This document shows, piece by piece, positions 21,232-32,795 of a stretch of DNA of 64,000 nucleotides (positions are counted from its first letter, which is position 1; every line of letters starts with the position of its first letter). A model generated the notes under the pieces. That model had not been told where the DNA came from and did no database searches. It saw only the letters and a list, made by a program, of their open reading frames with translations. Both the position numbers and the translations under genes were made by a program. Location: assembly GCA_015956445.1 (NCBI GenBank), contig WIUZ02000001.1:806001-870000 (forward strand), given 5' to 3'. Source of the DNA: Thelephora terrestris. Lineage: Eukaryota; Basidiomycota; Agaricomycetes; Thelephorales; Thelephoraceae.

Positions 21232-21544
21232 GGTTCGACTGGCGGAGACATTCCTGGGACTGGCTAATTCCCCGCGAAAGACGAGAGGATCCTTGATACG
21301 CTGAAGGAAGCAGGCGGTAGGATAGTGATCTCCGAGTACCGGTGACGGAAACCTTTGAATGAGTCTATGAAACGTTTGTAACGAGAACATGTTGTAACCA
21401 ACTAGGGTCGAGAAATTAGGTTGCAAGAACGGTCGGAAGCAGAAATACTGTTATTACATGAGTTGCCAACGTGGGCATAAAGCCTCGATACCAAAGAATG
21501 TGAACACGCGAACATAGATATAAGGGAGTAAATGGGGGTAAATG
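21232..21544. other. Gap without a recognised gene
   Basis: Between the vWA fragment and the CCC1 stop; likely CCC1 3' UTR. Nothing else recognised. Confidence 0.5.
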
Positions 21545-22671
21545 CTAACCGGAACCCTCGAGAGCTGCGACAATTCCAAAGGCCGCCGCCGCCGCCGCTC
21601 CTCCGACCATGAGCGTGCTAAACGCGCCCCAAACATACGAACGAATCCCGCCCTCAGAGGTGGCGGCACCTGTGACTCGAGCCTTAACCACGCCAAAGAT
21701 CAGCAACACCGTCCCGGTTAGGACACATGAGTAGATCAGCCCCCTAAATGCCTCTTTAATGAAGAAGTAGGGTAGCAGCGGGATGAGGCCGCCGACCAGG
21801 TAGCCGAGACCTATAGTGAATGCAGACATATACATTCGTTTATCTGGGACCTCCTCTGAAGCAGACGGAACGTGATAAGGAATGTGTCGGTGTGCGAACC
21901 CAGCGAATCTGACTCACCAAGACCCTCGCCAAACTTAATCAAGAACGCGGTTACGCCAACGTTCTTGCTCCACCTCAAACCGCCATCCTCTATACTCGAA
22001 GGCCGGGAGTCAGACCCATGGCCCTCAGACTCCAACTCGAGATCGAGCAGACATTTCGCTACCGTGCTGCAAATTTTTTCGTCTACACCGACCGGGCCGA
22101 GGACTTGAGCGACCTCGCGTCCAATCTCTCCGTCGCAGCTGCGCTTAACGCGGGCAGCGGTCGACTTCCGTTGGTAGCGGTAGTAATCCCGTTCGGCTTG
22201 GGATGCTAAGAAGCCTCCAATTCCCATGGATATCGCTCCGGCAATGAGCTCCGCGATACCTCCCAGCACGACGAGTCTAGAATCTCCTAAAGACGAAAGT
22301 CCGGCGGTCAAAGCGAATGGCACAGTAAGTCCATCCGAGAGACCGATGACGCTGGATAGGCGTTAGCCACAGTAGCAAAGCTCTGAAAGGACCACAACGC
22401 GGACATACACATCCCGAACAATGTCCGGATCGACCAACTGACGTTCATCCTCCCCAATTAGCTCCCTACAGCAAACACCACGCCTCTCCTCCCCGTGGGC
22501 AGCGCACTTTGCTTGGAGAGGTGCGCTCGGCATGTCAGGGCCGGGAACCTCTTCAACGGACCAGATTGGAGGTTGATTCTTGTGAATGGCGTTGAGCTCG
22601 TCCCTTGACCGTCTGTTTGGGAGAGGAACAGACAGTTCATCGGTGTGCCGCTGCTCTGGCTGAGACGTCAT
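21545..22671 (-). CDS. CCC1: Vacuolar iron/manganese transporter (CCC1/VIT1 family)
   Basis: A 335-residue protein in three exons (22671-22409, 22351-21918, 21855-21545; frames agree). After a hydrophilic N-terminus comes DVVIGLSDGLTVPFALTAGL, the first helix signature of VIT proteins. Next is LGGIAELIAGAISMGIGGFL, then the cytosolic metal-binding loop with ASQAERDYYRYQRK and many Glu residues. The last three helices follow (MYMSAFTIGLGYLVGGLIPL; FRGLIYSCVLTGTVLLIFGV; VGGAAAAAAFGIVAALEGSG, stop). The family exports cytosolic Fe2+/Mn2+ into the vacuole in exchange for protons. Five membrane segments, as expected. Length is close to the yeast protein (322). Confidence 0.9.
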
Positions 22672-22887
22672 TTGTGGTGGGCGAGGAGAAGCGAGGCTGA
22701 CAGAGCCTAGCCGAGACAGCAGATCGCATCATCGCAGCGTGGCTGGCGAGGCGCAGCCAATCAGAAGGCGAGGAAAACAAATCCGCCGTGCAAAAAAATC
22801 TGAATAAAAATGGAGGCGCCAGCTCGATGGCGAACGATCCTACAAACTGAGTACGCGTAGCAAATAATCTCTAGGCACGGCACATCA

Positions 22888-25800
22888 TCAGAAGAACGAA
22901 GAGACCTTCACAGGCTTCCGAACAGCAGAAGAATTCCCCTCGTTGAACTTGTAACTAACCACCAGAATCGGACTCGTAGCTTTTTCGAGGCTGGTCCTGG
23001 AAACCGGTTTCGATTTCACCACGATAGGTCGATTAAAGAAATCGGTCGGGGGCTGGAACGCTGTTAATGTCAAACATTGGTCACGACTGGCTGGTAGCTC
23101 ACTGCATCCGCGATGTCCACCTTCCTCCCCGCCTTCTGCTTCTTGTTCCCAGAGTTGAGTACACCGGATGAGGAACCCCCCTCGGTGTGTTCTTCTCGTA
23201 ACCTATGCGCTCGTTTTTGAGAGTGTCTGACATGTCTAGATTAAAATATGCCCACCTTTTTCCGAGTAGGCCTTTCCGTTCTGGTTTGCCCGCTAAAGCG
23301 CCGTCTGCCTGTCGCCGAGACGCCCTCGCATCGATCTTTGAAAGTGTGAGTTGGTGAACCCCATGGTCTCGAAAAAGGATACGTGGACACCAACCTCATT
23401 TGCGACCAACTGCCGGACAGCATACCGCGAAATGGCGATGTCACTCGACCGCTTTCCATCGTAAGTCACGAATACGTCGACGGGTCTGGAACAAAATTTA
23501 GACACCCCCTCGGCGACAGGAGTGTCACATACGGATCAAGGCGATAGATCAGCGACCCGTCCTCGGCCTTATCTTGAACAAACCGCAGGTCGAGTGCAAC
23601 CATCAAGTCGACGAGCCGATTCAACACGGCTCTTTCTTCTGGTTTGATGATCTGGCTATTAATCTAAGCGTATCTTCAGCGTCGAATGTATTAAAAGATT
23701 GAGAGGTTTGCTTACAGGACGCAGTGGTGGGGAGAGGATTCGATTGATATACGGAGACAGCTCGAGTTGGAGGATTTGTTCGTTCAGGAGGTGCCTGAAA
23801 CATCCAACTTCTCGTGCGCAAGCGCTCCTGAGGCACTTCGATAAGGATTTATATATCTCCTCGTGTGCCTTCGTTTTGGTATAATTCTGCAAAGACTGAT
23901 TAGTACTCTCCTTTCGCCCCCGGCCTACAAACGCGTACCTCCCAGTCCATTTTCGGTCGCTCCACCTTCTGAGCCCCACGTTCCTGGAATAAAGGATAAA
24001 ATGGAACGATCATGTAAGGCAGGTAGTTCATAAGCCCGTATTCCCTCTCTGAACGCATCCCGTTGGAGAGGAGATCATAGCTCCCCAGCCATTCCACTGC
24101 CTTTGAGTACTTTGAGAACGTGCTGTCATGTTTGCTGAGGTTTGGATAATGCTCGAAACAGCCTAGATGGAACCCATTGGTAAACCATTCAGAATCAACG
24201 CAAAGCAAGCTCACCAAGTGCAACCTTATCCGGGGCCCCAGTGCTCTCGATACTCCGGGCCAGCCGACCGACGTATCTTGATTCCTCTTCCCCGGTCATC
24301 CCTAGATCCCTCGCTCGCTTCCTTTGCATTGGACAGAACAAGTCATTCAGGACGGATATTTGGGAAGCATCCGCTTCCTTCATCCCGTGTGTCGCCTTCC
24401 TGACCACGTCCTCGGTCACCTCCGCTTCCCGACGTTTCAAGAACTGGGGCGAGAGATTAGCCGCTGAACCTTGTCGACACGCAGGAGAATGTACCTGAAG
24501 GGTATTCAAGCATCCCCTAAGATCGCCCTGAGCGATTCCAACCAAAGCCGTCAATGCTCTCGAGTCCGCCTTCAGTCGTTCCCTCTCACAGATGTCCCGA
24601 AGTCGCTTTACGATATGGATATCAGCGGTCCTTGTCAGCCGGATGATACGAGCGTATGTCCGCAGCTTCGTCAGCGAGGAAGCGTACAGATCATTGCAAA
24701 TACAAATGATGGGTCGCAACAGCGGCCTCCGTTCCTTTTTATCGTTCTTTTGACCTGCGTGTGCGTCAGATAATAGAAGAATGAGAAAGTTGCATTCGCA
24801 AGGACCCACGCTTGTGGGAACTGTCTTGAGTCAGAGCGATGAGTTTTTGGATGAAACCTGTAGACTTTGAAGTCCATCAGGACGCACAACACAAGATGGG
24901 AGGGCGTCAAACGAGACGCACGCTATCCCCTGCACCAGTTGCCCCATCAATCTCATCGACGATAACGAGAACTGGTTTTGAACTTCCGATCGCAGCGCCG
25001 GACTCCAATGAAGGCCGTATTCTCTCGTCTACCACTGAACCGGAACGAGCATCGCTGATAGCACAAAGGCTTGAGCCCCCTTACATCACTTTCGTGGGGA
25101 AGATCACAGACCTAGCATTGATTTCGAAAACCTTGTATCCTGCTTGTTTCGCAACAATATGCGCCAATGTTGTCTTCCCCAGTCCGGGTGGTCCAGAAAT
25201 TAACAACAGCTGGAAAAGCATCGCAAATGAGAAAAAGTGGTGTAGAGGGAATGCAATCAACCAACCTTCTCTTGAGGACGTCTATATTCATCTAAATATT
25301 GTCCATCTTCTGTCGTCTTCCGTCTTCCTTTTGACTTCCCAAATACACAGTGATCCCACTCCTTCACCCACGCCATGACTTCCCGATGTACCCTATCATC
25401 ACCCACGAGGTCTGTATATTGTTGTGGACGGTATCTGTCCACCCAAAGCTCCCCGTGAGCCTTGGAAGAGGAGGCAGATAGGGATTCTGAGGAGCATTGT
25501 GCGCTTTTGGTGGGATCTGAAGCAGACACGGCAAGCTCGTCCATCAGTCGGTGAAGTGGAACATCGAGAAGCCCCGTGACTTTGCCCGCGGTACCCATTC
25601 TCTAATGCCAGGCCTTGTGAGAAGTGCAGACCCCCACGTGTAGACTGGAACGGGTAATCACCTTCTTGCCCCTATCGGTTTGCACCTTCTTCCTGATGAA
25701 GACAGGTTTCCCCTCGAATGTTGTCGCTTTAATCAAAAGACCAGCATTACCACCGCTAGATGGCAGATCAGGACTTTGGGTGAAGGCAGATCCAATTAGG

Positions 25801-26188
25801 GTTTGAGAATCAGAGAAGTGGCTGCCTAGCACGCTAAGAAGCGTCGAAGGTGCCTGACCTGGACATATGAGGTGCAAGCACATAGAGGTGGACAGAAACG
25901 GTTGACCGTACTTGTCATTTGAGTCGAGCCATCTAACAGTCCATTCGACGTGAACGCAGATGATTCATCGTTGTCGGCGGATCCGATTCCATCCGACCGA
26001 GCAACCCAGGTAGGATTCTGCACGGAAGACGCGTCCTCCTCCTCACCGCCATCGCCGCTTCCGCCGAACGTGCCAGCGTCGAGCAATCCATTCGAAGTGA
26101 ACGTAGTCGCGTCGTTTGTAGTCGATAGCGGAGAAGACCCAAGAAGCAGATTGGGCTTCCCAAACGGTTCGGAGCTCAAGATGGTCAT
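22888..26188 (-). CDS. CTF18: Chromosome transmission fidelity protein 18 (alternative clamp loader subunit)
   Basis: Large RFC-like AAA+ subunit that handles PCNA for sister-chromatid cohesion. The ATG at 26188 reads [20 protein letters not shown]; an upstream TTG in frame is ignored. Early exons carry an N-terminal SNGLLD motif twice ([18 protein letters not shown]). The RFC box is [20 protein letters not shown] (about 25450), and the P-loop is [11 protein letters not shown] with [16 protein letters not shown] after it (about 25200-25100), then [14 protein letters not shown]-like helical exons continue through 24800-23500. The end is typical for Ctf18: [33 protein letters not shown]. At least ten introns; those in 23080-24200 were not resolved. 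A cluster of three ACGCGA motifs lies about 60 bp upstream. Confidence 0.9.
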
Positions 26189-26247
26189 CTTCAAGGTTGA
26201 CGTTATAAGGCCACTACACGATCATCAAAGCCGCTGTGGCAAGCGTG

Positions 26248-26263
26248 ACGCGACGCGACGCGA
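26248..26263. promoter_or_regulatory. Three overlapping ACGCGA motifs (MBF-type) before CTF18
   Basis: ACGCGA occurs at 26248-26253, 26253-26258 and 26258-26263, 60-75 bp upstream of the CTF18 ATG (26188, minus strand). ACGCG is the core bound by the MBF/APSES G1-S factor in ascomycetes, and replication/cohesion genes are classic targets. Binding in this organism is inferred. Confidence 0.5.
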
Positions 26264-26748
26264 CCGCTCGGAGTTTACCGTTTGGACCGAATTCGAAAAT
26301 AGTTACCGTGTGCTATTATATGTTAGAAGTATACCATAGAGGAGAAAGATCTGGGCATAAACACGGATGATACGTAACGGGTACAGGGGAAATGATTGGT
26401 GAGGAAAAAACACGCAGTGCGTATTGCCGGGTTTGCCTAGTATGCTAGAGCAATAAATCATTTGCTTGAGCCACTAGCACAGCGGCGTGAATCACTCGCG
26501 CTTCTCTTCTCGTGTATCATGCGGCGGTTAGCAGCATAAAAATGCACCTCTTTCAGCGACGGATAATGCAGTGGGAAATAGAGTTTGGGGACCACCTTTC
26601 TCATTCACTCGGCGGACTCGAGCAGATATATCGCCGAAGCATATCGCACCCCAATGTCCTCGGAAATTGAAGCGGGAAAAAGAATGACACAGTGCCCTGC
26701 AAGAGGTGCCAGGCCGCGGGTGGCGGAATGAGTTGAGTTGAGCGTGCC

Positions 26749-27090
26749 TCAGCCGCATGAGGCTCGAGAAAGCCTCCTGCTGAAACAATCCAGCAACTCC
26801 TCCCAAAGGCATTTCATGCCACGACTCGCCTTCTCCGGAGGAAACGCACCAACACTGGGATGATATCGGCCAGGAAGCTTCCCGAATCGCGCACCGTAGC
26901 ACAGGAGAACTCTGAGAAGCTCTTGTTCTTGAGCTCGTTTTCGAGCGGAAACGCCGAAGAGCATGAAACTTAGACCACCGGTCCCACGAGATCCCACTAG
27001 CATCTGGTTCAGGAAAGCGTCCAACGATGAGAGATCAAGGATGCGGAGGTATTTGGGGTGGATGAGCGGGAACCAACGCTGATGAGAATG
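26749..27090 (-). pseudogene. Possible gene relic, family unknown
   Basis: After a plausible acceptor (CTCATCAG) the minus strand reads RWFPLIHPKYLRILDLSSLD, FLNQMLVGSRGTGGLS, GVSARKRAQEQELLRVLLC, then stops at 26749. The LR-ILDLSSLD start and even composition look like coding sequence of an F-box/LRR kind, but no start exon, F-box or continuation is found and the frame ends abruptly. Could be a lost exon of a dead gene or chance. Confidence 0.25.
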
Positions 27091-28193
27091 AGGAGATAAT
27101 GTAACAATATCCTCGCCAAACGTTGGCGAATCGCCGCGATTCGGCCGGAGCTTTCGAAGCCTCCTGAGTCCTGGGCATTTCCCCGCTGGCTTTTATGTAT
27201 GAGCATCCGTCGCGAGAAAGAGACGGAATGGAAGTCGATTTGTAGCGCTGCCACAGACCCGAGGGCCACTGGGGCTTGGCAAGTGCCGTCGGGCAAGGCC
27301 GAAAGCTACTTCCTGGTGGCCCTCGCTTGTGTTCCTCTTCAGAGGCGTCACCCCCCTATTAGGTACTGTCCCCTTGAAAATCATGTGTCCACTCCGCCTC
27401 TAAATTCGAGGCTGGATTCCAGCCTAGTGTTCCTCAGGCTTTCGGCAATGGGCTTATCGCCGTAAGCGGCCCAGCAACGACCGGACGGTGATTTAAGGTT
27501 TGAGCGCTTATACGCTGGCTTGGCGCGGAGAGCCGGGATCCGGATAAGCGCCCTCATATCTCAATGGGTTGCCATGCACTGTAAAAGCTGTATATGCATA
27601 AAGTGACGTCTCGATTCGGTCCCCCAAGTTGGATCAAGTCGATTCATGTGCCTTCCGGCCGGGTGTTTAAAACGTTTAACGTTTACCCACGGTTTCCACG
27701 TTGACTGATTCTTTCCAGAAAGGCTGCACCATCTTATTGGATTGTACTGGTTCCCGGGATCCTGGTTAGCCCTTGCGCCATCCACCTTGAGAAAGATTCC
27801 TTCACATCAGACAGAGTGAACCCGAGCCCTCAGCGAATGTGTGATGAAAACAATATTATTTTGTAGGCCATTCCAGCTTCGACCTCAACTACAATTACCG
27901 CCCTAGAGTCGGAACGAGAACACAATATACAACAGGTGCAAATCTTTCGATTCGAATCGCAAGGAAACGCACAAATTACCCCAAAGCATGGAGAATACAC
28001 ATAAATAAGCCGAGAGAGAATGAAAAAGGTTTGCATGGGTGCGAGAGAGGAATCCGGAATATAGTTGAAACAACAATGAGATCGCAGTGTTTTCTGGAAA
28101 CATCGCGGTTCTTGAAACCCAGAGGTGGAAATGTGTTTGGGCTGACGCCGGTATCGAAAGCAGAGGGAGGGGATGTATAGCTTTGGAGGCAGT

Positions 28194-30092
28194 TTACTCG
28201 TTGAAGAACTGAGCGAGAGTTTCGCCTAGAATCGCCAATCCGTTGATCATGGTCTGTTCCGTACCGGCGAACGTTGCACGGAGGTAGTTGACTCTCTGAG
28301 TGGATGTCAGTGGTAAGAAAAGTAACAGTAGGAAACCGACGTACATCAAGCAAATGTCCGTCGCCTTCTAAACCAGCGGTGGCTCTGGGGTCATCCGTGA
28401 CCAAGAAGATGGGGGCAGGCATGATAGCAAGCCCGTTATCCATACACTTGACAAACAACTGATGCAAAAGCGTCAGCACGTCGTAGAGAACGATCTCCGA
28501 GCGATGGAGTCACTGACCTCCTGGATCAATTCCATACAATTCGTTTTCGGTTTGTTCTTCCCGTTGTTCTTGACGATATACCTCGGGTGTTTCTCGAGGT
28601 GGACCTTGATCCAAACAAACATCCCAGCCTGGGGCTTGTATATGCTTGCATAGCCGGTGGAAGCGATCTTGGCGTTGAAGTGACCGAGAAGGAAGTTCCT
28701 CCTCCTCTCGTACTCCTGTGAGAGGCCTTTCACCCATCGCGCGAAGCCGTTGAGAGTCCAGCCTTCTTCTCCGAGAAGCTCTGTGAGGAAGAGCTGGCCG
28801 AAACCGGCAGGTTGCTGTGTCGAGTTGTCGGTGAGTTCAATGAGATACCTCTGGAAGAGAGGTGAACAGGTGATGGCCCCAAGGCGCATGCCAGGGGCTA
28901 AGATCTTGGAGAAACTATCCACCCTGAGAACACGGCCGTCGACGTCCAGGGAGAGGAAGGAGGGGATGAAAGATCCCGCAAATTTTTCGAGGAATCGTTC
29001 ATCGGAGGGGTCAACGTCCTGGGTACGGTCGAATTGAAGGAAGTAATATGGATCTGGGAACGGACGGGATCAGAAGAATACAGGGGTTGAAAACAGGGGT
29101 TTACCATCTTCGAGGATAAGCAAGTCATACTTCTGAGCAATGGCGTAGATTTTCTTCCTCCTCTCCAGGCTGAGCGTCGAACCAGTGGGGTTCTGACCGC
29201 AGCTGTGGGAAGTAATGAATGAGTATTTGCACGTGAGGAGATTTGAAAGTCGTACGGGACGGTATAGAGGACATGTGGGAACTTTCCCTGCTTCCTGGTG
29301 CTCCAAGAGGAGAGGATCCTCTCGAGTTCCTCGGGTATAAGACCGCCAGCATCGATTTTAACAGGAGCCCATTTGACGCCTTGGGCGGTCACAGTGTCCG
29401 TCAAGGCAGAGAAGGTCAACTCGTCGGCGAGGAATGTGTCTCCTCTTTCACCGAAGAGCCTGAAACACTTTGTAATTCCGTCGCTGTTGCCAAGGGTGAG
29501 GGTGACCAGATGATTCCTCGGTGAATGGAAGACAGTGATTAGGTTTGTCAAGACTTCAAGGGCAGCTGAGATTCCGGCACCGGCGCCGTAAGCAAGAGCG
29601 ATCTGAAGTGGAAGCGCGCCAGGACGTTCTCGGTTGGAGATTGTCTTGAGTGGGCCGGAACCGTTGCGCCATTCAAGGACGGGATCGGAACCCTTGCTGA
29701 GAGCGGCGACGTCAAACGAAACTTTCCGAATCGGGTATAGGCTAACGTGCGGGTCGCCTAGGAGATCGAAGTAAGTGATGCAGTCTAAAGCCCGGAGGAG
29801 AGAAGAGGTTACCGTTTGCTAGAGTGATGACCTTGCCAGGCCCTTTGGCTTGTGCCATCCGCCAGACATTCTTTATTGCATTGGGTTTGCGTTCGCGGGT
29901 CTCTCTGCAGAGGTGGTGAGAGAGGTCTCCGTCCGGGGTGATGGCTGGGAAGTCGTTGTGAGTGATCCGCTTAAGGCCGAGGCGCTGGTACTGAGCCCAT
30001 GCTGTGACAATGGAGGTGAGGATGAGCCCGACAAAGTCGAAATAGCCCTGTACGAAGGAGAGGTAGGCGAGAGAGGGAGAAGAGAGAGCCAT
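28194..30092 (-). CDS. Aromatic / 2-aminoadipate aminotransferase (ARO8 type, PLP-dependent)
   Basis: Class-I fold aminotransferase acting on aromatic amino acids and/or 2-aminoadipate. Exons in order: MALSSPSLAYLSFVQGYFDF (ATG 30092), DGDLSHHLCRETRERKPNAI, KGPGKVITLANGDPHVSLYP, ALEVLTNLITVFHSPRNHL, KWAPVKIDAGGLIPEELERI, then CGQNPTGSTLSLERRKKIYA (NPTG motif). YDLLILEDD comes next. VDSFSKILAPGMRLGAITCS carries the PLP lysine (SFSK) and the Arg of PGMRLG. The end reads CMDNGLAIMPAPIFLV and LAQFFNE, stop. About eight introns. The first 35 residues are unusually hydrophobic (YFDFVGLILTSIVTAWA) compared with yeast Aro8; they may be a targeting segment, or the true start may lie later. A TATAAA lies 30 bp upstream (30127-30122). 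Confidence 0.87.
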
Positions 30093-30121
30093 GAAGAGGG
30101 GGATCTCCTCTCAGCCGTGAA

Positions 30122-30127
30122 TTTATA
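30122..30127 (-). promoter_or_regulatory. TATA box of the aminotransferase gene
   Basis: TATAAA on the minus strand, 30 bp before the ATG at 30092, within the 212-bp space shared with the divergent acyl-CoA synthetase. Its closeness to the ATG would leave almost no 5' UTR, which hints that translation could start at a later ATG. Confidence 0.4.
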
Positions 30128-30304
30128 CTTTTTCTTCTCTCTGGTAGTGCGCGGAGGCCCCATTCCGAGAGAAAGTCCCTCGGAGGCATTCTTCCCGTCC
30201 GTCGAATCACGCTGTTCAAGAGCCGAGTACACACCTTCGAATTTTGAGCTCACGAGGTCGTTCTCTCGGGAATCCGTGCTCGCCCTCTCTTCTAGTCTGC
30301 AATC

Positions 30305-32795
30305 ATGCCTTCCCGTACGTTTGTTTCCTTGGTGGCCGCGATGTTCTTACCCCACAATGCTCTGCTGTAGTCGATCACAAGCCATTCGTCCCCACGCCTG
30401 AGAGTATCCCTCCTCCGGATGTAAGCTATCGTCAGAAAGTGCCACCTGGTCTTCCTGTGCATAAGCATCCGCTAGTGCGTCACTCCTTCTGCCCCAAATG
30501 GCAAACACTTGACCCTTCTCTGCCTCAGAATCCCTTGGCGTTTCTTCTGCGCGGAGCCTTGATCTATCCAGACCGCATCGCCATCAGACATCCAGATGTG
30601 AACCACCCCGCATACTACACCTATTCCATCTGGTCTGTTCTCAGTGCTTCTCTTCCCTGCACCCCATTCTCACTGTGAACTCAAAGGGCACAGCGTGTTC
30701 AGAACCTCGCCTATGCCCTTATCCAGTTCGGCATCAAACCTCAGGACACCGTTGCAGTCCTCGCACCCAACACGTCCGCTCTCAATGTCCCTATACCTCT
30801 GCCTTCTTAACTAACCTGTACACTTCTCTCGGTAGGCCGATGATCGCAGACGCGTTTCAGGGAATACCGGCGGCGCGAGCGGTGATCTGTCCGATTAACA
30901 CCCGGCTCACCCCTCCGGAGATCGCGTATATTCTACAACACAGTCGCGCCAAGCTCATCCTTGCCGACTATGAATACGCGCACCTCGTTAAAGACGCCGA
31001 GATCCCAGTCATCGTCAGCAACGACAGCGGGCACGCCGGTGATCCGTATGAGCGATTTCTATCTCGGGGAAGAATGTTTAGTCAGGACCGTGGCTGGTGG
31101 GGCCTCGACCTGGAACCAGATGAAGATGCCGGTTTCGCACTCTGCTACACGTCTGTTCTTTATTTTCCCAATTTCATCTTCCTCTGTGTCCTGAGCCAGC
31201 GTTAGGTCGGGGACTACTGGAAGGGTCTGCGCCTCATTTCATACTCCATCGACCCAGGATCTGATGGTTTCCCCCCTCCAATCCAGCCCAAGGGTGTATT
31301 GACGACACTGCGAGGCACGGGTTTTAGCTCCTATCGCATTCATTTTACTCACACACCGTCCAGGCACTTATCTCGCCGCGATGGCCAACGCCTACGAGGC
31401 CAAGTGAGTCTTCACCTGTATGCTCCGCAATATACTCGCTTACGCCATTCTCTCAGGATGGACATCAACTCTGTCTATCTCTGGGTTCTCCCCATGTTCC
31501 ACGCTGCTGGTTGGACGTACCCTTGGGCGGCAACTTTCGCTGTGTCCACTCAGATAATCCTTCGAGCCGTATCATATCCCTTGATCTGGAACCACCTTTT
31601 CAATTCCTCGGTCACCCACTACTGTGGAGCTCCTACTGTACAGGTACACCCCGTCCCACTCCTGAGCTCTGAGATAACACTTTGACGTTTGTCACTCTCC
31701 AACAGATCGGGCTTGTCAACTATCCGGGGGTAAAGAAGCTGCCAAGACCCGTCACCGCCATCGTCGCAGGTTCCGCACCGACCGCTCACCTTATCTCATC
31801 GTTAGAAAAGATCGGAATCAACCCTGTTCATGTTTATGGTCTCACGTGAGTCCATTCAACCACTTTTGACCTCCTGACCGCTCACCTCCATAGTGAGGCA
31901 AGTTCCGACCACACGCGGAGACCTACATTCAGCTGACGGTTCCTCCACCGTTAGACATACGGCCCATTCACCCGCAATCACTCACAAGAGTCATGGGCAG
32001 CACTCCCTATGGAAGAACGTGCAAAGTACATGGCTAGGCAGGGATACGGATATACTACCGCTGACGGGGTACGCGTAGTTTACCAAACAGAAGGCGAAGA
32101 CCTCAAGGATGTCCCGCGGGACGGCAAAACCATTGGCGAAATCGTTGTCCGTGGAAACCTCGTGATGAGAGAGGTAGGCGCCTTACAGAATCCCCCTTCG
32201 TCATTCACTTTCAGTTCTGATTTTTCTTTTGGATCTTGTAGTATTTCACAGATGAGAAGGCGACCGAGAAGGCTTTCAAGGGTGGTTATTTCCATAGCGG
32301 CGACTTGGCCGTCATGTACCCTGATGGCTCAATAAGCATCCTGGACCGGAGCAAGGATATCATCATTTCTGGTGGAGAGGTTTGTGGCATCTTACCCCAA
32401 CGCACTACTTTCCAACCGTCGGATCCACATAGAACGCATCCAGCTTGGCTATTGAGCAGGAATTGTTTAACCATCCCGATGTTTTGGAGGTTGCAGTCGT
32501 AGCCCGTGCCCACCCCAAGTGGGGTGAACGCCCCATGGCTTTTGTCGTCCTACACCCCAGCAAAGCTCCCAAGTGGGAAAACAAGCATGCAGGATTTGAA
32601 ATTGATTTGAAGGCTCACGCAAGGAAGACCCTGCCTGGGTTTGCTACCCCAGAGTGGGTTGTCGTTGTTCCTGATCTTCCGGTGGGTAGCGAGCTCGATT
32701 GCGTCTCGTCGGGTCGCTGATTTTTTCCCCCGTAGAAAACGTCTACCGGAAAGATCCAGAAAGTTGAATTGCGCAAGAGGGTCACTAAACTGTAG
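30305..32795 (+). CDS. AMP-dependent acyl-CoA synthetase (adenylate-forming enzyme)
   Basis: Activates a carboxylic acid to acyl-AMP and then acyl-CoA. Exon 1 codes only MPS plus one base, then [20 protein letters not shown]. Motifs in order: [21 protein letters not shown]3 loop YTSGTTGRPKGVLTT, cut by two introns; [31 protein letters not shown]5 [15 protein letters not shown]7 [21 protein letters not shown]8 [23 protein letters not shown]10 [16 protein letters not shown], stop at 32795. About 12 introns. The A5 motif depends on a 4-nt exon (TGAG, 31894-31897) followed by a GC-AG intron (31898-31954). Closest in layout to medium-chain/AAE-type ligases. No PTS1 tripeptide at the C-terminus (ends VTKL), so the compartment is unclear. 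Confidence 0.88.

Larger units (their letters stand above)
26189..28193. other. 2-kb gene-poor stretch between CTF18 and ARO8
   Basis: Holds the CTF18 promoter at its left end and probably the aminotransferase 3' UTR at its right end. One minus-strand frame at about 27090-26749 looks protein-like; it is listed separately. The rest (27300-28190) shows only short frames and no RNA gene, inverted repeat or transposon signature that I recognise. Confidence 0.5.

Noticed and set aside
27949-27958. GATTCGAATC, resembling the tRNA T-loop/B box
   Set aside because: No acceptor stem, A box or terminator at the right spacing; it is just a palindrome.
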